Shown piece after piece: positions 33,396-40,785 of a DNA stretch of 64,000 nt. Location: assembly GCA_016712885.1 (NCBI GenBank), contig JADJQF010000002.1, positions 124,001 to 188,000 of the forward strand, given 5' to 3'. The stretch is from Candidatus Flexicrinis proximus. Its GTDB lineage: Bacteria; Chloroflexota; Anaerolineae; Aggregatilineales; Phototrophicaceae. The notes under the pieces are model-generated. The model saw nothing but the letters and a program-made list of their open reading frames with translations. It did no database searches and was not told where the DNA came from. A program made the position numbers and the translations under genes. The stretch's first letter is position 1. The number at the start of each line of letters is the position of its first letter.

Positions 33396-34762
33396 TTATT
33401 TCTTGCGGCGGTCGCGGTCAGCGCCATCGATCTTGCGCTCACGCTCATAGTCCTGTGGCGTATCGACGTCACGGAGGACGCTGTCGGTGTCGACGTTGAT
33501 GTAATGAATGTGCTCGGCGTGGAGGTTCAGAAGCTTGCGCGGCGTGGCGGTGACCGGCAGGGCGAAAGCGTCGGCCCAGTAGCGGCGGCCAAGCAGGACA
33601 GGATGGCCACGGCGTAATTCGAAGCTGGGGACGACAAGATCATGCTGGTTCTCGGCAAAAGCCAGGAGAACCTTATTGATGATTTTGGGCTGGATGCCCG
33701 GCTGATCGCCGAGCACCATGAGCGCCGCCGTCGTTTCACGGGGCATGGCCTGCAAGCCTACTTTGAGCGAGGAAAGCATTTCCCCGGTCTGGTAGGCCTT
33801 GTTATGGACGATCTGGACATCCCACTTTTCGAGCACCGCACGAACTTCAGTGGCCTGATGGCCGGTCACGACCACAATCGGGTCCACGCGTGATTTGATC
33901 AACTGCTCGATGATGTGTTCGATGATCGTGCGGTTGTCACGCCATGGCAGGAGGATTTTCGACTCGCCCATGCGGGAAGAGAGGCCGGCCGCCAGGACTA
34001 CCGCGCCGACCGGACGCTGCACCTCGCGGACAGGCTCGTGTCCGCGCACTTCACCCAACACGACAGCCTGAAGCGTACTGTGACGGAGGGCGATTCGGGC
34101 GGCAATGCGCGCGCGCACCCGATTGTAGGGAGTCATGGGAGTCTGATTGAAGAAGGCGACAGCCCGCGCATTGGGGGAACGCCGGTTAATCCAAGTTCGG
34201 AATCGCGAACGATCTGAGCAATCCAGGACGGCTTGATGGGCGCCCATTCGGGAAAACCGCAGCGGTCGATCATGGCGCGGGCGTTGTAGACGTGTAAGTC
34301 ATCGAGCGGCTGGCCGACCGCGCTAAATGAGGCGACCGGAACGACCAGCGACGTCCCTGGAGGGATCGCCGGCTCACCTTTTCGCGGGGCTTTGAGCGGC
34401 AGATTTGCGGCGTGGTCCGCCTCAACCAGCATCGCGTCGGAGTCGATGACATCGAGGAGGCTGGAGGCCATTTCGGGCTTGAGACCCATCACGCTGCCGC
34501 GCTGAATTCTGTCGTAGACGAAGACAAAGCGGTGTTCGGTGAGCGCCTGGGAGATGGCTGCGACGCCGCCACTGAGCGGGAACGCCACAGGAAATAGGGT
34601 GAGCTGTTCCTCAGGCATGGTCATAGTGGTGGTTGCCAGAACCCGCCAGCCCGACTCGGCGAGTTCGTAGCCCATGCCGACCATCAGTGAGGTCTTGCCG
34701 CCGGCGCCGATGAAGGCGACGAGTTCCCCTTTTTCCAATTGAAATGCTTCTCGAAACTTCAT
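33396..34762 (-). pseudogene. YqeC-MocA fusion (molybdenum-hydroxylase accessory protein plus cytidylyltransferase-like domain), interrupted by a one-base frameshift
   Basis: From 34762 the first 197 residues are a YqeC-type protein with a P-loop (FIGAGGKTSLMVGMG) and ending RDSELGLTGVPP. The other frame continues in register as NARAVAFFNQTPMTPYNRVRARIA...LQAVVLGEVRG, the expected end of YqeC, and goes straight into a MocA/MobA nucleotidyltransferase: VGAVVLAAGLSSRMGESKILLPW, VLGDQPGI, PSFELRRGHPVLLG. One added base in GGGGG at 34173-34177 gives one 455-residue fusion. YqeC is known from selenium-dependent molybdenum hydroxylase systems; MocA-type enzymes attach CMP to molybdopterin. The adjoining genes encode such a hydroxylase, so the fusion probably matures its cofactor. 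Probably intact in vivo. Confidence 0.85.
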
Positions 34763-34883
34763 GGAGGCTCTGATTCAGAATGCAGACAACTGACGGGAAA
34801 ATGCGGTCAACGCGACATCCTACCGCTGGGACGTCAGCGGAGACCACAATATATCACGAATTTTACCCGAACTGGTCAAGAGA

Positions 34884-37124
34884 TCAGATCACCGCGCCGA
34901 TCCCGTTTTGACGAAGCGCCTTGACGACTTTGTCAGGAGTCATCGGGATTTCGTCGATCCAGACACCGGTCGCGTCAAAGAAGGCAGCGGCGATGGCCGG
35001 GGCAAGCGGCAGGAGCGGCATCTCACCCATCCCGCGCGCGCCCCAGGGACCAATCGGGTCCGGGTATTCGAGAACAACGGATTTTACCTCGTCGGGGACG
35101 TCGAGGACGGTCGGGATGAGATAGGTCGACAGATAGGGATTCATGATGCGCCCCTCGCGACTTATGAGGTGCTCCATGACGGCATACCCCTGGGCCTGTA
35201 CTATCGCACCCTCAATCTGGCCGACGACCTGCTGCGGGTTGACGGCCCGGCCGACATCGTTTGCACTCACGACCTTTACAAGACGCACGAGACCGGTCTC
35301 GATATCGACTTCGACTTCGACCGCCTGCGCCGTGTATCCGTAGGCGAAATTCGGCTCAGACTTGCCCGTCTGCGGATCGTAGCTTGTGGTCTTGGGGGGG
35401 CGATATTCGTAACTGGCGATGGCGGGGCGCTCTTCGGCTGCCCAGGCCGCAAGCGCCTTTTCCGCGGCACCGCGGATGGCATTGCCGGACATGAAGGTCA
35501 GGCGCGAGGCCGACGCGCTTCCAGACGAGCCGACCGACGCGGTATCGGAGGCGACCAGCTCAACTCTGTTAAACGGAACGCCAACGGCATCGGCGGCCAT
35601 TTGCAGCATCACGGTGTGCGTCCCCTGCCCCACATCGGCACCATTGGCGCGCACGACGACTCGTTCGATTTCATCTTTGCCGTACAGCTCGATGGCCGCC
35701 CATGAATGTTCAGGGAACCCGAAGGAGTAGCCGACATTCTTGTAGCCGGCAGCGAAACCGATACCCCGCCTGAGCGCGGGATTCGCGGGCTGTTCAATGG
35801 GGGCACGGTTCCAGGCGCCGTTGTGGGTCCAGTAGCTCTCGCTCGCGCAGTTGGCGATGACTTCCGGCATCGAAACGCCTTTAGGGAGCGGCGTCTGGAC
35901 GGCGGTGATGCTGCCTTCGCGAATGGAGTTCTTCAAACGCAATTCGACAGGATCAATACCCAAGGCGGCGGCAAGTTTATTGACCTGGCCTTCGGCGGCG
36001 AACAGCGCCTGAGGGCTGCCGAAACCGCGAAACGCTCCAGTCGGAACATTGTTGGTGTAGACGCCGAATGCGTCGACATGGATGTTATCGCAGAGATACG
36101 GGCCGCTGGCGAGAAGGCAGGCGTTGGCAAGGACTTTGGTGGTCGTGTAGGCGTAAGCGCCGCAATCGGCGATTACACGCGACTCAATGCCGACGATAGT
36201 GCCATCGTGCTTGGCGCCCCACTTCATGTGGATAGTGAAGGGATGCCGCTTGTGGTGGTAGAGAATGGACTCTTCGCGCGACCACTGGATTTTGATCGGA
36301 CGCTGGAGCTTCAAGACGGCGAGTGCGAGGACGATCTGGACGGACATGTCCTCGCGGCCGCCAAACGCGCCGCCGATGGCGGGATAGATAACACGAACGC
36401 GATCCTCCGGGAGGTCGAGGGCATGGGTTATCTGCCAGAGGTCTTCGTGGGTCCACTGGCCGGCAACGACGACCGTGATGCGTCCCTCATCATCGATGTA
36501 GGAGAGGCCGGCCTCTGGCTGAAGATAGGCGTGCTCCTGATAGCCGGTGTCATAGACGCCTTCAACGATTGCGTCCGCCTGCGACCAGGCGACTGCCATA
36601 TCCCCTTTGCGAATACGGTACTTGCAGAGGATGTTGCCAGGGTTTCCATCGTGGATCTGGGGCTGCCCATCGTTCATGGCGGTGCGATGGTCGAAGACAG
36701 CAGGGAGATCCTGATACTCGACTGTGATGAGTTTTGCGGCGACAGCGGCCTGCGCTTCAGTGTCGGCGACAACGACGGCGATACAGTCCATGTAGGTGCG
36801 AACGATGTCGGCATCGGCGATGGTGCTGCCGGGGCCGCAGAGCACCGGCTGGTCTTTGATGATCAGGCCGTATTCATTAACCGGGACATCCTGGGAGGTA
36901 AATACGCCTACTACACCGGGAAGGGCACGGGCCGCCGAAGTATCGATGCTGACGACGCGCGCGTGCGCCCGGTCGGAAAAGCGTAGTTTCATCCACAACT
37001 GACCGGGGATGTCAAGGTCGCCGGGATAGGGCGTCATGCCGGTCACCTTGCCGTGAGCATCAATACGATTAACGGATTGACCGACGACCGGACCATCCCA
37101 TGTGGTTGAATTCGGTTTCTGCAT
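34884..37124 (-). CDS. xanthine dehydrogenase-type molybdenum hydroxylase, large (molybdopterin) subunit
   Basis: A 746-residue catalytic subunit of the xanthine dehydrogenase/aldehyde oxidase family, which hydroxylates purines, aldehydes or other heterocycles. Motifs in order: VGQSVNRIDAHGKVTGMTPYPGDL (domain a/b hammerhead), QEHAYLQPEAG, GGAFGGRED, GAFRGFGSPQALFA, NGADVGQGTHTVMLQMAAD and the catalytic Glu in GPWGARGMGEMPLLPLAPA. ATG 37124 has GAGGGG five bases upstream; an in-frame GTG at 37136 does not. Together with the FAD/2Fe-2S fusion and XdhC it makes a full enzyme set. Purine substrate is likely from the facing 8-oxoguanine deaminase but not proven. Confidence 0.93.
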   Translation of the reverse strand: MQKPNSTTWDGPVVGQSVNRIDAHGKVTGMTPYPGDLDIPGQLWMKLRFSDRAHARVVSIDTSAARALPGVVGVFTSQDVPVNEYGLIIKDQPVLCGPGSTIADADIVRTYMDCIAVVVADTEAQAAVAAKLITVEYQDLPAVFDHRTAMNDGQPQIHDGNPGNILCKYRIRKGDMAVAWSQADAIVEGVYDTGYQEHAYLQPEAGLSYIDDEGRITVVVAGQWTHEDLWQITHALDLPEDRVRVIYPAIGGAFGGREDMSVQIVLALAVLKLQRPIKIQWSREESILYHHKRHPFTIHMKWGAKHDGTIVGIESRVIADCGAYAYTTTKVLANACLLASGPYLCDNIHVDAFGVYTNNVPTGAFRGFGSPQALFAAEGQVNKLAAALGIDPVELRLKNSIREGSITAVQTPLPKGVSMPEVIANCASESYWTHNGAWNRAPIEQPANPALRRGIGFAAGYKNVGYSFGFPEHSWAAIELYGKDEIERVVVRANGADVGQGTHTVMLQMAADAVGVPFNRVELVASDTASVGSSGSASASRLTFMSGNAIRGAAEKALAAWAAEERPAIASYEYRPPKTTSYDPQTGKSEPNFAYGYTAQAVEVEVDIETGLVRLVKVVSANDVGRAVNPQQVVGQIEGAIVQAQGYAVMEHLISREGRIMNPYLSTYLIPTVLDVPDEVKSVVLEYPDPIGPWGARGMGEMPLLPLAPAIAAAFFDATGVWIDEIPMTPDKVVKALRQNGIGAVI

Positions 37125-37240
37125 AGTTCCCCTCACTCCCTACTCCACCCGTACGCTGCACACTACGAGCACAATGGGGAGGCTGCTGAGTATCGTCAGA
37201 GTTGGCTGCACAGTGCCCGTGCAGGTTATGCGCAAGCGGA

Positions 37241-37636
37241 TTACTTTTGTTCGTGGCGCGCCTTGGCGATCTGTTTGCGCGTCGCTTTTTCGCGTTCCTT
37301 CTTCATGATCAGCTCATACTGGATAGCTTTACGTTCTTTATCCAGTTCACGCTCGCTGAAGCGATCCTTTTTGCGGGGCGCGAAGAGCGAAAACAAGATG
37401 CCAGAGATGGCGATGAGGAGGACGAAGATGGCGCCACCAACAAAGATCCTCCAGAGCTGCTGATCAATCCCTGGAACAAGGCGAACTGTCGACTCGGCGA
37501 CGGGTGTGCTCAAAACAAAGGCAATTGCGCCAAAGGCAACGACCAGAATCAGTCCGGCAATTCCCCACCAGGACTGGTTTTTGCGATTCCGAATTTCCTT
37601 GTCTCGCTCGGTGAAAGAACCGGTTCCGCGACCCAT
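37241..37636 (-). CDS. small membrane protein of unknown function
   Basis: A 131-residue protein with two transmembrane helices (about 24-43 and 64-86) joined by a short periplasmic loop, and a highly basic, charged C-terminal tail (RKKDRFSERELDKERKAIQYELIMKKEREKATRKQIAKARHEQK), probably helical and cytoplasmic. It lies between the two subunits of the molybdenum hydroxylase, 11 bases after the FAD/2Fe-2S gene and about 115 before the large subunit. I do not recognise the family; its role in the enzyme, if any, is unknown. Confidence 0.7.
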   Translation of the reverse strand: MGRGTGSFTERDKEIRNRKNQSWWGIAGLILVVAFGAIAFVLSTPVAESTVRLVPGIDQQLWRIFVGGAIFVLLIAISGILFSLFAPRKKDRFSERELDKERKAIQYELIMKKEREKATRKQIAKARHEQK

Positions 37637-37647
37637 GTGATACTCTC

Positions 37648-39057
37648 CTAAGATAACTGCCGACGCCGGGCGGCGTCCTGAATGGCACTGACGATCTTAT
37701 AATATCCTGTGCAGCGGCACAGATTGCCACTGATACTGGTTTGAATTTGCTCAAGCGACGGATCTGGATATTCCTCCAGTAGCTTGGCGCCAGCCATGAG
37801 GAAACCGGGCGTGCAGTAGCCGCACTGAACGGCGGCCTGATCGATGAAGGCGGACTGGATCGCGTGCAGGTCGCCCTCGGCTGCTAGGCCTTCAATAGTG
37901 ACGACCTGGGCATCGTGCGCCCGCACGGCGGGCACCATACAGGCCATCACCGCCGCGCCATCCAGGAATACAGTACACGCTCCGCATTCGCCCTCAGCAC
38001 AGCCTTCCTTGGTCCCGGTGAGGCCAGCCTCTTCGCGCAGAAAATCCAGCAGCGTCTTGGCGTAGCCGGTCGTGAATATGCGGACTTCGCCGTTGATGGT
38101 GGTGGTAATCGGGTCGCCGGCACCGTGAGTGATGGCGTTCTTTAGAGTCACGTGCGGCGAATCGCCCCAGAGCATGGCAGGCGACACCGGGAGGGTATCA
38201 GGAGCTCCCGCGGCAAGCGCACGAAGCGCACGAGTCACCAGAACCGCGACCATTTCAGTACGATATTCGGCGGTGCTGCGGACATCAGAAATCGGCGTAG
38301 GGGCAGCAGCAGCGGCACGAGCGCAGTCCGCAATGACTTCAGGGACAAGGGACTGGCCAATCAGGACCGCCTCGGCCTGCGACACACGAATGATGGTAGG
38401 CGACACGCATCCCAAGGTAATGGCAGCACGGGTCACGAGGGCACCCTGCAGGGCAGCGACAACCGTGACGTTTATGACGGAAATAGCCTGGGCACGACGA
38501 AGGCCGAGTTTGATGAAGATGCCTCGCTCATCCGGCTGCATGGCGCGGACGAACAGCGCGGTCAACAGCTCGTCGGGCTGCATCACGGTCTTGCGCAGAC
38601 CGGTATAGAAACTGCTCAGCGGCACGCGGCGCGTTCCGCGAACGGAAACCAGCTCCACCTCGGCGCCAAGAGCCATGAGAGGGGAAATCGTATCGTTTGC
38701 GGGAGAAGCTGTGATGATGTTGCCGGCGATCGTTGCGCGGTTGCGGATCTGAGGCGCGCCCACTTCCCAACTGGCCTGCGCCAGGGGTAACGCGCGCGAA
38801 CGGATCAGCTGGCTTCCCACAACAGCATTGTGCGTTACGAGCGCACCCACTCGGATGAACTCGCCGTCAAGGGTAATCTGGCTGAGTCCAGCCGCACGAG
38901 AAATGTCGATGACCGTATCGATCCCGGATCGCACACCTCGTTCAAGCTCAAGCAGTAGGTCAGTGCCGCCTGCCATGATGCGTGCCGAGGAGCCATACTG
39001 CGCCAGGAGCGTCACAGCTTCGGCGGCGGAGGTTACGCTAATGACCTGCTTCCACAT
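37648..39057 (-). CDS. fused FAD-binding and 2Fe-2S subunit of a molybdenum hydroxylase
   Basis: A 469-residue fusion that moves electrons from the molybdenum centre to the acceptor. Residues about 1-280 are the FAD subunit (RIMAGGTDLLLELERG, IRNRATIAGNIITASPANDTISPL, C-terminal CO-dehydrogenase flavoprotein domain). Residues about 310-469 are the ferredoxin part, with the plant-type cluster CAEGECGACTVFLDG...C and the second cluster in QCGYCTPGFLMAG and GNLCRCTGYY. In most bacteria these are two genes. ATG 39057 overlaps the end of the phosphoesterase gene by 20 bases and has GGAAG upstream; the frame extends eight codons further. Confidence 0.93.
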   Translation of the reverse strand: MWKQVISVTSAAEAVTLLAQYGSSARIMAGGTDLLLELERGVRSGIDTVIDISRAAGLSQITLDGEFIRVGALVTHNAVVGSQLIRSRALPLAQASWEVGAPQIRNRATIAGNIITASPANDTISPLMALGAEVELVSVRGTRRVPLSSFYTGLRKTVMQPDELLTALFVRAMQPDERGIFIKLGLRRAQAISVINVTVVAALQGALVTRAAITLGCVSPTIIRVSQAEAVLIGQSLVPEVIADCARAAAAAPTPISDVRSTAEYRTEMVAVLVTRALRALAAGAPDTLPVSPAMLWGDSPHVTLKNAITHGAGDPITTTINGEVRIFTTGYAKTLLDFLREEAGLTGTKEGCAEGECGACTVFLDGAAVMACMVPAVRAHDAQVVTIEGLAAEGDLHAIQSAFIDQAAVQCGYCTPGFLMAGAKLLEEYPDPSLEQIQTSISGNLCRCTGYYKIVSAIQDAARRRQLS

Positions 39058-39697
39058 GGGACTGACTTCCTTCGGGCGCACCGAGCGGACTAATGTCGAG
39101 GACGGTGTACGGGTTGATATTGGCGATATGCGTATTCAGATAATCGGTGCGGGTCTTCACACGGTTGTCAATGCTATGAACATGACCGTGCACCATATAG
39201 CGCGGTCGATACCACTTCATGAACCAGAGCAGAGAGCGAAACCCCCGATGCGGTCGGTCTTCGGCGTCATGAATGCCTCTTGCCGGCGAATGCGTCACTA
39301 AGACATCCACGCCGACCCCGCGGCGCAGACGATTGAAGAGCATACGGGGCCACATGCCAACCACCATGCGCGCCATATCGAATTCCGCATACTGGATCTT
39401 ACCCTCATTATAGCGTATGGACCCTTCCAAACCCGCAAAAGTCAGCCCCCCGAAGCTGACGACCTGCTGATGAAGGTCAGTGCCTCCGGGCGGCTCTTCA
39501 GAGTACATTTCGTCGTGATTTCCACGCACATAGAAGAGTGGAACACTGAGGACCGAGGCAATATATTCGAGATAGGCCGCGCTAAGGTCTCCACAGCTCA
39601 CAACAAGCTGAATGTCGCCGTAGCGCCGACGCAGGTTTACGGCATTTTCGAGCTGGGGAACGATGGTATCGCTAACGAAAAGGATTTTCACTTTCAA
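39038..39697 (-). CDS. metallophosphoesterase
   Basis: A 219-residue calcineurin-like phosphoesterase. Metal-binding blocks are ILFVSDT (the usual His after Asp is replaced, DxH to D-T-I), VVSCGDLSA, YVRGNHDEMYSEE, VLVTHSPARGIHD and HGHVHS. The substrate is not predictable. Its last 20 bases overlap the start of the FAD/2Fe-2S gene, so it is in the molybdenum-hydroxylase operon, which may be coincidental or point to a nucleotide or cofactor phosphate substrate. Confidence 0.82.
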   Translation of the reverse strand: MKVKILFVSDTIVPQLENAVNLRRRYGDIQLVVSCGDLSAAYLEYIASVLSVPLFYVRGNHDEMYSEEPPGGTDLHQQVVSFGGLTFAGLEGSIRYNEGKIQYAEFDMARMVVGMWPRMLFNRLRRGVGVDVLVTHSPARGIHDAEDRPHRGFRSLLWFMKWYRPRYMVHGHVHSIDNRVKTRTDYLNTHIANINPYTVLDISPLGAPEGSQSHVEAGH

Positions 39698-39776
39698 ACG
39701 GTCTCAACTGGTGAGCGAGGACTGCCATAATCCCAGAGCGAGGCACTTCAGAGCCGGGGCCGACAGCTGTGGGGTC

Positions 39777-39801
39777 ATGGTTACGCGCTTCCCGTAACCA
39801 T
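39777..39801. repeat. 9-bp hairpin between xdhC-like and phosphoesterase genes
   Basis: ATGGTTACG (39777-39785) and CGTAACCAT (39793-39801) form a perfect 9-bp stem with a seven-base loop. There is no T-run, so it is not an evident terminator. No molybdenum-cofactor riboswitch structure could be drawn around it. Confidence 0.45.
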
Positions 39802-39888
39802 AACCATTTCCAGGGTGCGTCCCTCGCCGAGGCTGAAGGCTCAACTCTCGAACTCCAGAATTAAGGTGCGGCATCACGCGTACGAATA

Positions 39889-40704
39889 TCAGGCACCTGT
39901 TTCACTCATCGGGCGGCCGGACCCTCCGCGACGCAACATGATTATTTCGGCCAGAATGCTTACTGCGATTTCCTTCGGTGTTTCAGCCTCAAGCTCAAGG
40001 CCAATCGGCACCCGGATCCGAGCCAATTGTTCAGGACTTACGCCACCCTGTTCGGTCAGTGCTTTTGCCGTTATTGCCCAGCGCCGCCGGCTTCCGATTA
40101 CACCAATATATGCGGCGTCTGACTGCAGCAGTGCAGGGATCAAAGACAGGTCCACCGGAAGGCCGCGCGTTACGGCGGCGACGTAAGTATTGCTGGTTAT
40201 AGCGACCTGAGCAACCACCTCGGACGGCTTACATACGATATATCCGGCCAGCCCCGGCACATAGGTTGGATTGCAGTATACCTCACGGTCATCAGAGAGA
40301 AGCACCCGGAATCCTGCCCACAGCGCCAATTCTGCGAGCGCCTTGCCGACGTGTCCGCCCCCGACTATGAGCAACTTTGGCGCTGTGAGGACGGGCTCGA
40401 TAAACATTTCGGCGGTTCCACCACAAATGCCTGCGTCGCCAGCGTCAAGATCATTGAGTGTATAGGAGCGCAGTCGAGTTTGACCATCATCGAGCGAACT
40501 AAGCGCTTCTTCGATGACCCGCGCTTCCATGGCGCCGCCGCCGATGGTGCCAAGCGTCGAGCCGTCAAGGCGGACTAGCATCCGACTGCCTGCATGACGC
40601 GGCATGGACCCCTGAGTCGAAATCACGGTCACAAGGGCAAGCGATTCCGCGGAGTCCTGCGCATCGGCAAGGGCGCGAAAAATGGCCGATTGAGTATCAT
40701 CCAC
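39889..40704 (-). CDS. XdhC/CoxI-family molybdenum-cofactor chaperone
   Basis: A 271-residue protein of the family that binds molybdenum cofactor, assists its sulfuration and inserts it into xanthine dehydrogenase-type enzymes. The N-terminal XdhC part shows VTVISTQGSMPRHAGSRMLV and GTIGGGAMEARVIEEA, and a Rossmann domain follows with KLLIVGGGHVGKALAELALWAGFRVLLSDDR, YVAAVTRG and YIGVIGSRRRW. It is the first gene of the minus-strand molybdenum-hydroxylase group and lies about 80 bases after the glycosyltransferase gene, so it could still be read from the F420 operon. Confidence 0.9.
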   Translation of the reverse strand: MDDTQSAIFRALADAQDSAESLALVTVISTQGSMPRHAGSRMLVRLDGSTLGTIGGGAMEARVIEEALSSLDDGQTRLRSYTLNDLDAGDAGICGGTAEMFIEPVLTAPKLLIVGGGHVGKALAELALWAGFRVLLSDDREVYCNPTYVPGLAGYIVCKPSEVVAQVAITSNTYVAAVTRGLPVDLSLIPALLQSDAAYIGVIGSRRRWAITAKALTEQGGVSPEQLARIRVPIGLELEAETPKEIAVSILAEIIMLRRGGSGRPMSETGA

Positions 40705-40785
40705 TGCCCTACCCGCTTTCAGCCGGAAACGGCTACAGAGTCGTCTGGAGAGAGTAGTGCATAACCAGACAGGCCAGAGAAGGCA

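Noticed and set aside
35706..36986. Long plus-strand open frame of 426 codons
   Set aside because: Antisense to the molybdenum-hydroxylase large subunit, whose motifs are clear; a high-GC shadow.
34884..39057. Selenocysteine in the molybdenum hydroxylase
   Set aside because: The frames run through without in-frame TGA; selenium, if used, would be a labile cofactor.
39698..39888. Molybdenum-cofactor riboswitch
   Set aside because: Only a simple hairpin was found; the multi-helix consensus could not be built, and the position is inside the operon rather than before it.
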